Assembly: GCA_943371425.1 (NCBI GenBank)
Contig: CALRUR010000009.1
Coordinates: 54,167-118,166 of the forward strand
Length of the DNA stretch: 64,000 nt
Source of the DNA: CAJBVG01 sp943371425
GTDB lineage: Bacteria; Bacteroidota; Bacteroidia; Sphingobacteriales; Sphingobacteriaceae
Direction: 5' to 3'
Shown: piece by piece, positions 34,801 through 44,306 of the stretch
How the letters are laid out: every line of letters starts with the position of its first letter
Numbering within the stretch: position 1 is the stretch's first letter
Translations under genes and position numbers: made by a program
The notes under the pieces: generated by a model
What the model was told of the DNA's origin: nothing
Databases searched by the model: none
What the model saw: the letters and a program-made list of their open reading frames with translations, nothing else

Positions 34801-35041
34801 GACCAATCCATCATTCTCCATATATCCCAACCCCAGTGGAGGAATTTATACCATCAAGTTTGATCCTACTTCTTTAGTTGATCTAAAAGTATTTGATTGT
34901 TTAGGTCGATTAATTTTTACAAAATCGAATAGCAGCGATCGTAAAATTGATTTAAGTAATTTTGAAGATGGCGTGTATATTTTAGAACTAAAATCTAATG
35001 ATGAGTTATACAAAATTCGCTTAATCAAAAAATCAAATTAG
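31835..35041 (+). CDS. G8-domain/parallel beta-helix surface protein with T9SS sorting domain
   Basis: 1068 aa. A signal peptide (1-20) is followed by a G8 domain (about 22-140: LWSNPNTWGGIKPG, ILDENPPALAGITINGVL, VVHGELQIGT, MVMGGKLELHG), named for its conserved glycines and also found in animal CEMIP, TMEM2 and fibrocystin. A right-handed beta-helix follows to about 650 (IRNSTINSSRNRGIVIHGTNGVTVQ spread over one coil, and similar Asn-rich turns). The last 80 residues (SFSIYPNPSGGIYT ... YKIRLIKKSN) form a type A T9SS sorting domain. CEMIP and TMEM2 act on hyaluronan, so glycan binding or cleavage is a fair guess but not shown. Phased GTTAA boxes lie upstream. Confidence 0.87.
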   Translation: MKTILCVLAFLFFINIDALAEQKLWSNPNTWGGIKPGVNSSVSIPTNDTIILDENPPALAGITINGVLIFARQNLELTASWIVVHGELQIGTAQNPFTHKAVITLTADDMNESIMSMGTRGIMVMGGKLELHGAVSNHHYTKLNNNAFAGSVSLTLADTIDWNLNDQLIISPTDYFAAANGNSITQRTSLTSKNGLTIGIANGLNAARWGRLQYVTANGLSLTPGDLVNPPIADSANKITPRVLDERAIIANLTRTIVIQSANDVLWNNFGFGVHIMLMGTNATAHVQGVEIRRAGQRGRLGRYPFHWHMLSYSGTQTLADATGQYIRNSTINSSRNRGIVIHGTNGVTVQNNVVYDVLGHGIFTEDAVERRNIIDGNIVMFVRNPPLPGLKLHEVSERGSSGFWISNPDNTIINNIAADCGTNGFWLAFPRQPWGESSSVLHSDGLLLNPSRLRFGVFENNTAFSNAKEGIMLDFVESDNDGNVMPFQYQSTSNGRDVTWNSGTLERFTLKAYKTWKNGSNGIWDRGAWANNFEVISADNCGRFFAGSGDDGIIERSLVIGTSLNYQLNNTDRPQFNDVQGGNQTPAAFATYHSAFDIKNNIVVNFPAVFETRSGAFATEDYYIRPVEKGHIRNTNNLLINSHPGVKLKAIFPYFALASAMLDPHGTWGAQNAGKYFVYNDPFFTYNQNLTFGPQGDTSGGVFVNGPFYGFNDFILNRSNLPYEDFMEINVRRVNEKKETVGNWNITNAIQGNLLDHMRHFSTHHTGQYILEFPGIDTVRDVAMTVENMLTTNDTVVLAVEYSGAYLVSQVYTSSFPNFMSTAHEQWIPNPASATDIKQVYTEVNSYEEVLAAKGGGVYWHDRCNNLVWMKLKGGIQQVWNDNDYSPVSDERLYRLFNLRIFGTPNANPLPIVNATVQLNAQSIYAADTTSENYSWYNCDTKQLIPNENGFSFTPTETGNYALIASTGSCIDTSECINVLIVNVEETKTNPSFSIYPNPSGGIYTIKFDPTSLVDLKVFDCLGRLIFTKSNSSDRKIDLSNFEDGVYILELKSNDELYKIRLIKKSN

Positions 35042-35116
35042 TTATTATGCACTAATTTTATTTTCATTTTAAGAATTTTGTTAGTAGATTCAATTAACTA
35101 CAAAAATCAAAACACT

Positions 35117-35557
35117 ATGAATTCAATCTTACACATTTGGTGGCAAATATTATTAGCTGCCACTGCCTATTTTGCACTAGGTGCAATTTGGTTTAACCCC
35201 AAAGTATTTGGAACAATTTGGGCCAAAGCACATGGCTTGGAAATTGATCCAGAGAAAATGAAAGAGGTAAACATGGCGAAATTGATGGGCACCGCCTTCT
35301 TATTTACTGTGATGATTGCTACTATAATAGCAAAAGTTTGTATGCTCTCATGTGCAACAGGCGAGTCTTGCCATGCAATGGGAATAATGCATTGCGTTAA
35401 AATTGGCTTGCTTATAGGTGGCGTTGGTGCATTAAGTATTTGGATGACCTATATGTATTTAATGAAACCAAGAAATGCATTTATTACCGACGGTTTATAT
35501 CATATCCTTGGCAGCATATTGGCATCTTGCGTACTGTATTGGCTAGGGGCTTGTTAA
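35117..35557 (+). CDS. DUF1761 family membrane protein
   Basis: 146 aa from the ATG at 35117. Four membrane helices (about 5-24, 52-72, 88-108 and 125-144) and the family motif AYFALGAIWFNPKVFGTIWAK near the start (split over residues 15-35), with KAHGLEI after it. DUF1761 proteins have no established function. Its end overlaps the convergent PhnA-like gene by four bases. Confidence 0.85.
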   Translation: MNSILHIWWQILLAATAYFALGAIWFNPKVFGTIWAKAHGLEIDPEKMKEVNMAKLMGTAFLFTVMIATIIAKVCMLSCATGESCHAMGIMHCVKIGLLIGGVGALSIWMTYMYLMKPRNAFITDGLYHILGSILASCVLYWLGAC

Positions 35558-35889
35558 GCTTTTCTAACGTATTCAGATTTTAAGGCCATAGAACCAAAGC
35601 CATCTATTTTGCAAGAAATATTATGTCCATCATTAGAATCGGTAAGTCTAATGTTTTTAACTTTTGTTCCTGCTTTTAATGGTTTTGGTGCGCCTTTTAC
35701 GGGTAAGTCTTTTATTACTATTACAGAGTCTCCATCATGTAACTCATTACCGTTGGAATCCAGAAATTTATTAGTTGCTTCTACTGCTACTAATTCTTCT
35801 GTTGGCAACCACTCGTGGAAACATTGAGTGCACACCATTTGACCTTGGTTTTCGTAAGTTAATTCTGAGTTACAGTTTGGACAGTTCAT
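35554..35889 (-). CDS. PhnA/YjdM family zinc-ribbon protein
   Basis: 111 aa. The N-terminal zinc ribbon has CPNC (residues 3-6) and CTQC (near 20-23). The C-terminal barrel has DSNGNELHDGDSVIVIKDLPVKG spread over about 44-66 and KAGTKVKNIRL, the YjdM signature. The family carries the name PhnA from old gene maps, but there is no phosphonate gene here and no evidence for that role. A TAAATTTGC -7 box lies at 35923-35931 on the minus strand. Confidence 0.92.
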   Translation of the reverse strand: MNCPNCNSELTYENQGQMVCTQCFHEWLPTEELVAVEATNKFLDSNGNELHDGDSVIVIKDLPVKGAPKPLKAGTKVKNIRLTDSNDGHNISCKIDGFGSMALKSEYVRKA

Positions 35890-35922
35890 TTTAATGGGTA
35901 TAAATTAGAATAAGTATTGAAT

Positions 35923-35931
35923 GCAAATTTA
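35923..35931 (-). promoter_or_regulatory. -7 promoter element of the PhnA/YjdM gene
   Basis: Minus-strand TAAATTTGC fits TAnnTTTGC and lies 33 nt before the ATG. No matching -33 box seen. Confidence 0.45.
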
Positions 35932-35998
35932 CCAATACTTTCCATGTATTCATATTAGATTCATTCTAATTTATAAACCAATTGTTTTTTGCTGATTA

Positions 35999-38056
35999 TT
36001 ATTTCCCTAAATATGTTTTTAACCAAGCATGCACTTCCGCATAAAAAAACTTACTGTTCTCTGGTTTTAAAATCCAATGGTTTTCTTCCGGAAACACAAT
36101 TAATTTCGACGGAATTTTTAAACGTTGTAAGGTATTCCAATTTTCGATAGAATTATTTAAAGGCACTCTAAAATCTTGTTCGCCAACGGTAACTAACATA
36201 GGCGTTTTAAATTTGTTTGCATACCGAATTGGGTTTTGTTCTTTCCAACTTTTAGTTTGCATCCAAGGCGTTCCACCATTCATTACTTCTCTACCATAAA
36301 TGGCATCACTAGTTCCCCATTGCGATTCAGAATTAATTAAACCAGCATGAGATATTAAACACTTATAATGGGTAGTGGTAGCTTGCATCCAATTTGCTAA
36401 ATGTCCTCCATAACTTGCACCGCCTGCTGCTTGCAAACTTCCATCAATAAATGAAAATCTTTTGATCGCATCTTTCGCCGCTTCATTTATTTCATTTCCT
36501 GGTCCTTTAAATGGATCGTATTGTATGTCTTGAGAAAATTTTTCACCATACCCTGTAGATCCAGTATAATCTGTTAATAATAATACATAACCAGGAGATG
36601 CAAGTAAATGATAGTTCCAACGATAACTCCAATTATCTTTCCATGAACCCGCAGGTCCACCATGCATTACCACAAATAATGGATATTTTTTTTCTGCATC
36701 AAATCCTGCAGGGCGCACGAGTAAACTTCTTATTTTTTTACCAGACTTACTTGTAAACCAAATTTCTTCTACTTCTGCTAAGTCTAACTTATCTAAGCGT
36801 TCTTTATTTAAGTTTGTTAGATATGAATGTGTACTTCCATTTATTTTTATTATTTCTGATGGTGCATTAGCCGCTTCATAATTACTAATAATGATAGGAT
36901 TGTTTCCATTAGAAACACTAATGTTTGTATAACAACCCTTCGTGTTTGTAGTAATGTTTTCTACTCCACCATTAGCAATATTTATTTTTATGAGTTTGTC
37001 TTTTCCTTGGTCTTCTATGCTTAAATACATAGTACTACCTACTAGCTCAAAATTATTGATGTTACGATCTAAACCACTAGCTAGTATCGTTTTGTTTTGC
37101 ATAGAAGGATAGTCAAATCGAATAATCTTAGCAAGATTAAATACTTTGTTATTATTTGCCGCACTTGCCAAACACACTAAATATTTACCATCTTCTGTAA
37201 CAGTTGGATTTCCATATTCGAATCCATCATTAGTAAGTTGATTTGCTTCTGCTGGTACCGTAGATATTCGATATAAATTATATACCACGTCTTTATATGC
37301 TGATGCATTTTGTTCTGTTGTTGCACTTAACACTAACTCTTTGCCATCGGCAGAAAAACAAGCATCTCCATTAAATTGGAATCCTTGCTTACTTGCCATC
37401 GTCATCTTAGAAAACAAATCTATTGCTTCTTCCCCTTCATTTAATTTTTGAACGAACAAATGTGTTTGTTTTTCATCAATCCAAGAATCCCAGTTACGAA
37501 TCGGGAAACTTGTATACACACGGGCTTTATATTTTAGTTTCTTTTTTTCTTCTGTTATTTTTTTATTGGTACTATCGTTATAAGCACCAACATATACTCT
37601 GCTTGTGAACGCTATCATGCTACCATCAGGGCTCCATTGAGGAGAGCTTGCACCGGTAGATAAATTACTGAAACGTTGTGCTTCTCCTCCATCCACAATA
37701 TTTAATAAATAAATTTGCCCAACTTCGTCTCCTTCTCTTTTAGCCGAGAAAGCGATAGTTTTACTATCCGGACTCCAAGCATATCCACCTTCAGAACCTT
37801 TACTATTGGTTAGTTTTCTTGGTTTTGTGCTAGCATCTGTAGCAGCAATCCACAAATCTGTTGTTACCTCTTTTTCATCATAACTAGGATTCGTTACACT
37901 AAAAATTGTCCACTTTCCATTCGGTGAAACTTTAGCCATACCTATGCGCTTCATGGATATCATCTCTTCATGAGTGATGCCTTTCTTCTGTGCAAATAGT
38001 AATGTTGGAATTAATAGAAATAAAGCTATTATGTGTTTTAAGTGCTTATGAGTCAT
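35999..38056 (-). CDS. S9 family prolyl oligopeptidase (periplasmic)
   Basis: 685 aa serine peptidase with a signal peptide (about 1-22, LIPTLLFAQ). Residues 40-400 form a WD40/PD40-like propeller (YAWSPDSKTIAFSAKR, PQWSPDGSMIAFTSR, ACFSADGKELVLS). The C-terminal alpha/beta-hydrolase domain has LFVVMHGGPAGSW, the nucleophile Ser near 547 in GGASYGGH, Asp near 626 in VGEQDFRVP and His near 658 in EENHW. It resembles dipeptidyl-peptidase/acylaminoacyl-peptidase enzymes (DPP5-like) that trim peptides in the periplasm. No T9SS domain. Monocistronic by position. Confidence 0.93.
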   Translation of the reverse strand: MTHKHLKHIIALFLLIPTLLFAQKKGITHEEMISMKRIGMAKVSPNGKWTIFSVTNPSYDEKEVTTDLWIAATDASTKPRKLTNSKGSEGGYAWSPDSKTIAFSAKREGDEVGQIYLLNIVDGGEAQRFSNLSTGASSPQWSPDGSMIAFTSRVYVGAYNDSTNKKITEEKKKLKYKARVYTSFPIRNWDSWIDEKQTHLFVQKLNEGEEAIDLFSKMTMASKQGFQFNGDACFSADGKELVLSATTEQNASAYKDVVYNLYRISTVPAEANQLTNDGFEYGNPTVTEDGKYLVCLASAANNNKVFNLAKIIRFDYPSMQNKTILASGLDRNINNFELVGSTMYLSIEDQGKDKLIKINIANGGVENITTNTKGCYTNISVSNGNNPIIISNYEAANAPSEIIKINGSTHSYLTNLNKERLDKLDLAEVEEIWFTSKSGKKIRSLLVRPAGFDAEKKYPLFVVMHGGPAGSWKDNWSYRWNYHLLASPGYVLLLTDYTGSTGYGEKFSQDIQYDPFKGPGNEINEAAKDAIKRFSFIDGSLQAAGGASYGGHLANWMQATTTHYKCLISHAGLINSESQWGTSDAIYGREVMNGGTPWMQTKSWKEQNPIRYANKFKTPMLVTVGEQDFRVPLNNSIENWNTLQRLKIPSKLIVFPEENHWILKPENSKFFYAEVHAWLKTYLGK

Positions 38057-38359
38057 AATTTAGTAGCTATAATGTTTAATTTTTGGGGTTAAATAAATAG
38101 TTGTGTTTGATAAATTGCAAATTAATTAAAATAAAACAAACACTTTATTCGCCTTTCTGGATTGTTACACGTTTTATCATTTATTGTAAATAATGAATGA
38201 TTATTTGCAGATATTCAATGATTTAACTTGTAGTTATTGCTATATTTACATAAAAAATGCCTATATTTACATCCCTTCAATAACTATTATTGATACAATA
38301 AAAAACTAAACTGTAGGAAGTAACGTAATTGGAATAAATTATTTACAGAAAACAGAAAA
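38057..38359. other. Divergent intergenic region with direct repeat
   Basis: This 303-bp AT-rich gap holds the promoters of the S9 peptidase and the giant T9SS protein. The only clear structure is a direct repeat TATATTTACAT at 38241-38251 and 38262-38272, 21 bp apart. No small gene or RNA was recognised. Confidence 0.5.
38241..38272 (+). promoter_or_regulatory. Direct repeat TATATTTACAT, 21-bp spacing
   Basis: Two identical 11-mers two helical turns apart, about 90 nt before the ATG of the 1950-aa gene. Each resembles a weak -7 box (TAnnTTTG). Could be a tandem promoter or a regulator site. Confidence 0.45.
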
Positions 38360-41300
38360 ATGAAGCTCTCTAAAGTATCGAATAAAGTAGTAATACTTCT
38401 TTCGTTTTTATTATTAACCGTTTATACGGATACAGTAGCTCAAGTTACCATTGTAAGTGATGGGTTTGATGATGGAAATATAACATCTAATCCTACTTGG
38501 GCAAATAACACTTCTGCATTTACAGTATCCAATTCCAGTGCCTTGCAAGGCTCCCATTCTTTAATTACAAACACAGGGAATACACCTTCATTTATACACA
38601 CACTGTATGCCAATAATACTAATTTAACGGCTGCAAATTATACTTGGAATTTACTTTATCGTGCAAATACAAATAGTAACCCCGACGAGTTAGCCTATGG
38701 CGGAGCGATAAATTCTGGTACGAACCATTGGCGTTTTTGGATAGCCGCTAATTCTACCAATGCAACTTCATGCGATGGTTTTTATATTTCGCATTCTGCT
38801 GGCAATTTAAAATTTGCAAGAAAGAAAAATAATAGCACTTGGGATATTACTACCTATGCAATATCATTAAACACAACCTACTCAATTAAAGTAGTGCGTA
38901 GGTACGATGGGTATTGGGATTTTTATGTAGATGCAGGTTCTGCAGAAGCTACTACTATACGCTGGTCTGGTTGGGCTACCGATGTTTTTAACAGCGGCAA
39001 CTCAGATATATATATGCTTTTACATGCAAATGAAACTTCAGCCAACAGATTTAAATTTGATAATGCCGGTTTGTTTTCTAAATCATTAAGCATTGGCCTT
39101 CTTACAAACGGCGTGTACAATGGAGATTTAGAAGAGGGTTTAACAGATGTTCCAGTTTTCGGATTTTCGGCAACTGCCATTGGTGCAATTACATTAGAGG
39201 ATGTAAAAATTCAGAACACAAATACAAACAGCCAAGGTAATTTCACTAACTTAAAACTTATAAAATCTGTAGATAATGATTTTAGTACAACGGGTGATAA
39301 TACAGTGATGAATGGCCTTACGTTTTCATTAAACGGAAGTTGGATTTTTATAGAAAACATTAATACTTTAATTGATAATGCTACCGCAAATTTCTTTTTA
39401 ACATTAGACAATGCCAATAATAATGGAGGAAGTCCGCCTTCATCTATACAATTCTCCATGTCGTGTAACGGCAATTGTGGAGTACCTTATACCAATGTGG
39501 TAACTACTAATGCCGACATGGTAAATGATTTTAGCATAACAGGAAATAACTTTACTGTGTTACGAGTATTTACTTGGCGAAACACCAGTACCATTGGAGA
39601 TTTTAGTGATAATTGGCAAAACTCAAGTGCTTGGGAACCTTATAGAACAAGCCCTTCAACTAATGATGTGTTGGTTTTTTCTAAAGGAGGTAGTGTTACA
39701 CCTTTAAACATACCAACAGAAACTGCAAAAAGAATTGTAATCAGAAATAATACAACTGTAAATATTAACACCAGTAGTTTGAGCAATGCCTCAGCAACTT
39801 TAACAGTAGGTAATGGTACCGGCGATGATTTTGAAATTGAAGCGGGTTCCACATTAAATGTTACAAGTACCGGAAATACTTTTTCTGTAGAAATACCTAC
39901 AGGGAGTACAGCAGGAATAGCTGGCAATATAAATTACTCTGGTAAAAATCATGTTATTAGTGCAGTAGATGAAAATGCAATAAAATTTAAATCGGGTGCT
40001 ATATTTACAGGAGGAACAGGTTTGTTTGGGAATGCATTTGGTAATACAGTTGCTAATTCTGTAATATTCGAATCGGGTGCAACATTAGAGGATCAAGTAG
40101 GCTTAGATTATTTTTCGGGAGTAAATGTATTAACTTTAAACGAAGGCTCTACATACAAACATGCTTCCAATTCTACAGCATCTTTAAATAACAAAACCGT
40201 TGCAAATTTTGAAATAGCAACGGCCTCCATATTTAGTTTAAACACCAATACTTTAAATGTATTAGGAAACATAACTGGTACAGGTAATTTGGTTATTACA
40301 AGCGGCACCTTAAACATTGCTGGAAATTACGCTAACACAGGAACACTTACGGCAGGTACTGGTACTATTAATTATAACGGAGCAAATCAAAGTGTAAAAT
40401 CTGCAAATTATGCCAATGTAACTTTTTCTAATACAGGTGTAAAAACTTTATTAGGAAATATAGTTTTTGCAAATGCAAACGCATCTAGTTTAACGCTCGA
40501 TAATAATGTGCAATTAAATTGTATGGCATTTACTATTACAGCAAATGCTGCTTCATCAGCCATCAATATAAACGGACATTTATATACGAGTAATACCAAC
40601 GGTTTCTCCGGCTCTACCTCTACTACTTTAAAAAGTAATAATACACCAAGCATTACACTAGGTGCAAATTCTACCATAGAATACAACTCAAGTTCTACAC
40701 AAAGTATTTCTGCACGTACAGATTATGTAAATTTAATTGCATCGGGTACTGGAACTAAAAATGCCTCTGCACTTACCATCAATGGTAGTTTGCAAATTAA
40801 CAGCGGTGTTATTTTAAGTATGAGCACCAATGCAATGGCTGGAAGCTTTAGCACTTCTGGTACAGGAATTCTACGATATACAAATACCGGTACTACTCCA
40901 TTACCTGCAAATTTAACTTGGTCGTTTACGGTAGATGCCAATGGAAGTGGACAAAGTATAGTAGCAGGAAGCTACAGTAATTTAACAATAACTGGTTCGA
41001 GTACAAAAACTGCACGTGGCAATATTAGTGTATCTGATAATTTAAATATTAACTCTGGAAGAACATTTACCCTCGGTACATTTTTACTTCAAAGCGTAGG
41101 TAGTACTTCTGGTACGGGTATATTAAGAACAGATAATACATCTGCAAACCCAATACCATCAAACGTTACATGGGCATTTACAGTTTTATACAACGGTGCT
41201 TCGCAAACAGTGGTAGCAGGTAATTACAAAGGTTTGTCAATTGCAGGTTCTGGTACTAAAACGGCTGCTGCTGCTATAACCATGGATGGTGTTTTAAACA

Positions 41301-44212
41301 TTGCAAGTAATAATATTTTAGATGTTCAATCTTTTTTAATTACAGGAATAACTTCAACGGTTGGTACCGGAAGATTAAAAACTTCTAATACCAGTAATCA
41401 ACCATTACCATCTAATTTTACTTGGAGCTTTACCGTTGAATATGCAGCAACCAGTGCCGATCAGTTTGTAGTGCCAGGCGATTATACTTCATTAATTTTT
41501 TCTGGTGCTCGTGGAGCAAACAGTTTATACATTGCTAACAATGATGTAATAAATTTATCGAGCACATTAACCGCTTCTGCAACTTTTGCTGGAGGTGGCT
41601 ATGTAGTAACTGGTAATACTTTTATATATGATGGGGGCACTCAAAATTTAACATCTTTTACATATAATAATTTAACCATAGCAGGTACCGGAAATAAAAC
41701 TGCTGCGGGTACAATAAATATTAATGGAAATTTACATATTAACGCTGATAGGATTTTATTAATGAGTACACGCTTATTGGCAAGTGTTAATACAACAAGT
41801 GGCGATGGAACTTTGCGAACAGCTTATACAAGTGCAAATGCCATCCCTCCAAATAAGAACTGGAACTTTACAGTGGAGTATAATACTACAAGCACACAAA
41901 CGGTTGTACCAGGTACGTATAAAAATTTAATCTTATCTGGAACCAGAAATACAAGTAATATTATTTTTAGCACTACAGGAACAATAGCAGTTACCGAAAC
42001 TTTTACACCATCGGCAATATTTACAAGTGGAAATTACATTACTACTAACAGTACGTTCGAATTTAGCGGAGCATCACAATCTATTCCTGCTTTTACTTTT
42101 AATAACCTTACATTGAGTGGTACGGAGAATAAAACAATTACAGGCACTGTACAAATAAATGGTTTGTTGAATTTAGATAACAGATCCTTAATTTTAGAAA
42201 ACAATACCTTAATACTAGCGGGCAGTTTTACTAGAACTAATGCCGAAATTATTGCAGGTTCTTGCAATTCTCCTAATGGTAACATTGTGGTAAATGGAGC
42301 TGGAGCTTTATTGCAACTTGCATTAAATACTTCTGCATACCATTTAAATAATTTAACCATTAATCGTGCTAACAACGTGGAAATGCTTACAGACATTAGC
42401 ATACACGAAACATTAACGCTTACGAATGGAAGTATAATTACCAATAATAAATTAATTTTTGATGATGCTGCTAGTCCGATTAGCAGAACAAATGGAACCA
42501 TTTCTTTAACAGAAAATGCAACATTACAATTTGGCGATTGCTCTACTGCAGGCTCTAATTTTACTATACCGAATGATGTGTTTGCAAATACATCATTTAA
42601 AAATTTAACTCTTAACAGAGCGAATGGAGTTGTATTAGGGAACCAAATGTTGAGCATTACTGGAACTATTAAAATTTTATCGGGTGTGTTAAATACAAAT
42701 AATAATTTAACTCTTGTTTCAAACGCACAAGGTACTGCACGTGTAGATTCTATTACTTGCAATGGGTGTAACATCATAGGAAATGCTAAAGTAGAAAGAT
42801 TTATACCTGGTGGCGATGGGAAACGTAGATGGAGACTGTTAGCGTCGCCTACTAATGTAAATGGTTTAACACCTGCGTCTGATATTATTGATGATATAAT
42901 TGTAACTGGTCCGGGTGGTGCAGCAAAAGGATTTGATGATAGCCCGAATAACAATGGAACCATTAAAACATATAACGAAGCAGAACCAGGAGGGCCAAAT
43001 GTAGGCTGGGTGTTCCCATCTAAAATAGATACAGCATACCAAGTTGGTAAAGGCTTATGTGTATTTGTACGTGGAGATAGAAATGTGCAAGATCCCTTTA
43101 TTACATGGGCACCTTCTAACGATGTAACCATTGATTATACAGGTACTTTAAACATTGGCGAGGTGGTTTTACCAGTTACCAATACTAACACCAATCAAAG
43201 TGCAGATGGATGGAATTTAGTGGCCAACCCATATGCATCTACCATTTCATGGAATGCAGCCGATGGTTGGATAGCAACCGAAATGCAAACTAAAATTTGG
43301 TTGTACAATCCATTAACAGGTACTTATGGTATTTATGATAATAGCATAGATGTAGGTACAAACGATTGTACTCCATACATCGCATCTGGACAAGGATTTT
43401 TTGTAAAAGCTACTGGTAATAATCCGGTGTTAAGCATTAAAGAAAGTGCGAAAGTAGATTCTATACCTTCCAATTTTTTTAGAAAAAAGGCAGTAAATAA
43501 TTTACTAAGAATTACATTAACTAAAGATGCCTTAAATTCTGATGAGGCAATATTGTATTTAAGTAGTACTGGTACTGGCGATAAAAATGATCCGAGTGAT
43601 GCACAAAAGTTTTTCAACGATGAAATGAATTTTTATTTACGATCTGCAAACGGATTTAACTTAGCCATTAATGAACACCCAATACCAGAAGGACCCGATA
43701 CTATAAATGCATCCATATTTAGTTATGTTGGTACAGACATTTGGGCGGGCGATTATGAAATTTCATTTAAAGGCATAGAAAGTTTTGCAAATAATATTGA
43801 TGTTTATTTTGAAGATAGGTATGCAAACAGAATAGTAAACATACGAGAAGTAAATAGTTATTCCTTCCAGTTAACTAGCGATGCAGCATCTATGGGAAGC
43901 AATCGTTTCAGAATTATACTTGGAAAGAATAATAACCCAACGGGCATAAATGAAGTGTTGGCTAAAAATAATTTCAGCGTTTATCCAAATCCATTTGCCT
44001 CAGAAATTAGTATTAAAATACAGAAAGAACTTACCAACAAAAATGTTGAGTATATTATTTATAATCAGTTCGGACAAGTAATATTACAAAACGAAGTGAT
44101 GTTGAATGATTATAATTTTGCAATTAGCACTATGGAGTTAGCAGCTGGTATTTATTTTATTACTATTAAGTCTGATGAATTTGTAGAAACCAAAAAGCTT
44201 ATAAAAAATTAA
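38360..44212 (+). CDS. Giant repeat-containing surface protein with T9SS sorting domain
   Basis: 1950 aa. A signal peptide (1-28) is followed by a concanavalin/LamG-like domain (about 30-230, opening IVSDGFDDGNITSNPTW), a G8-like/parallel-beta stretch, and then long Gly/Thr/Asn-rich repeats with a unit near 83 aa. The unit boundary motif (SGTGILRYTNTGTTPLP, SGTGILRTDNTSANPIP, VGTGRLKTSNTSNQPLP, SGDGTLRTAYTSANAIP) occurs near residues 831, 914, 996 and 1146, each followed by a W-x-FTV strand and a TKTA/NKTA turn. Near 1475 there is a separate WRLLASPTN domain. The last 80 residues (FSVYPNPFASEIS ... FVETKKLIKN) are a type A T9SS sorting domain. Likely an adhesin; base composition is like the neighbours. 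Confidence 0.87.
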   Translation: MKLSKVSNKVVILLSFLLLTVYTDTVAQVTIVSDGFDDGNITSNPTWANNTSAFTVSNSSALQGSHSLITNTGNTPSFIHTLYANNTNLTAANYTWNLLYRANTNSNPDELAYGGAINSGTNHWRFWIAANSTNATSCDGFYISHSAGNLKFARKKNNSTWDITTYAISLNTTYSIKVVRRYDGYWDFYVDAGSAEATTIRWSGWATDVFNSGNSDIYMLLHANETSANRFKFDNAGLFSKSLSIGLLTNGVYNGDLEEGLTDVPVFGFSATAIGAITLEDVKIQNTNTNSQGNFTNLKLIKSVDNDFSTTGDNTVMNGLTFSLNGSWIFIENINTLIDNATANFFLTLDNANNNGGSPPSSIQFSMSCNGNCGVPYTNVVTTNADMVNDFSITGNNFTVLRVFTWRNTSTIGDFSDNWQNSSAWEPYRTSPSTNDVLVFSKGGSVTPLNIPTETAKRIVIRNNTTVNINTSSLSNASATLTVGNGTGDDFEIEAGSTLNVTSTGNTFSVEIPTGSTAGIAGNINYSGKNHVISAVDENAIKFKSGAIFTGGTGLFGNAFGNTVANSVIFESGATLEDQVGLDYFSGVNVLTLNEGSTYKHASNSTASLNNKTVANFEIATASIFSLNTNTLNVLGNITGTGNLVITSGTLNIAGNYANTGTLTAGTGTINYNGANQSVKSANYANVTFSNTGVKTLLGNIVFANANASSLTLDNNVQLNCMAFTITANAASSAININGHLYTSNTNGFSGSTSTTLKSNNTPSITLGANSTIEYNSSSTQSISARTDYVNLIASGTGTKNASALTINGSLQINSGVILSMSTNAMAGSFSTSGTGILRYTNTGTTPLPANLTWSFTVDANGSGQSIVAGSYSNLTITGSSTKTARGNISVSDNLNINSGRTFTLGTFLLQSVGSTSGTGILRTDNTSANPIPSNVTWAFTVLYNGASQTVVAGNYKGLSIAGSGTKTAAAAITMDGVLNIASNNILDVQSFLITGITSTVGTGRLKTSNTSNQPLPSNFTWSFTVEYAATSADQFVVPGDYTSLIFSGARGANSLYIANNDVINLSSTLTASATFAGGGYVVTGNTFIYDGGTQNLTSFTYNNLTIAGTGNKTAAGTININGNLHINADRILLMSTRLLASVNTTSGDGTLRTAYTSANAIPPNKNWNFTVEYNTTSTQTVVPGTYKNLILSGTRNTSNIIFSTTGTIAVTETFTPSAIFTSGNYITTNSTFEFSGASQSIPAFTFNNLTLSGTENKTITGTVQINGLLNLDNRSLILENNTLILAGSFTRTNAEIIAGSCNSPNGNIVVNGAGALLQLALNTSAYHLNNLTINRANNVEMLTDISIHETLTLTNGSIITNNKLIFDDAASPISRTNGTISLTENATLQFGDCSTAGSNFTIPNDVFANTSFKNLTLNRANGVVLGNQMLSITGTIKILSGVLNTNNNLTLVSNAQGTARVDSITCNGCNIIGNAKVERFIPGGDGKRRWRLLASPTNVNGLTPASDIIDDIIVTGPGGAAKGFDDSPNNNGTIKTYNEAEPGGPNVGWVFPSKIDTAYQVGKGLCVFVRGDRNVQDPFITWAPSNDVTIDYTGTLNIGEVVLPVTNTNTNQSADGWNLVANPYASTISWNAADGWIATEMQTKIWLYNPLTGTYGIYDNSIDVGTNDCTPYIASGQGFFVKATGNNPVLSIKESAKVDSIPSNFFRKKAVNNLLRITLTKDALNSDEAILYLSSTGTGDKNDPSDAQKFFNDEMNFYLRSANGFNLAINEHPIPEGPDTINASIFSYVGTDIWAGDYEISFKGIESFANNIDVYFEDRYANRIVNIREVNSYSFQLTSDAASMGSNRFRIILGKNNNPTGINEVLAKNNFSVYPNPFASEISIKIQKELTNKNVEYIIYNQFGQVILQNEVMLNDYNFAISTMELAAGIYFITIKSDEFVETKKLIKN

Positions 44213-44215
44213 ACC

Positions 44216-44306
44216 CAGAGGGAGCATGCGGAGTTAAGGTTGAAAAGGATATCGCAAAGAGAGAGGCTTTATTCTTTTATAAATTTTACTCTGTATGCTC
44301 CCTCTG
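44216..44306. repeat. Long-range inverted repeat between convergent genes
   Basis: CAGAGGGAGCAT (44216-44227) is the exact complement of ATGCTCCCTCTG (44295-44306), 67 nt apart. The right arm lies inside the last codons of the alpha-amylase gene. No T run is present, so it is not a classical terminator. Confidence 0.6.

Noticed and set aside
35554..35889. Phosphonate metabolism role for the PhnA-named protein
   Set aside because: The name is historical; no phosphonate genes lie nearby and the zinc-ribbon family has no shown phosphonate activity.
42034..43131. 365-aa open frame antisense to the giant T9SS gene
   Set aside because: Its composition (Val/Leu/Pro-rich) is a mirror of the Thr/Asn/Gly-rich sense frame; no start signal or conserved motif.
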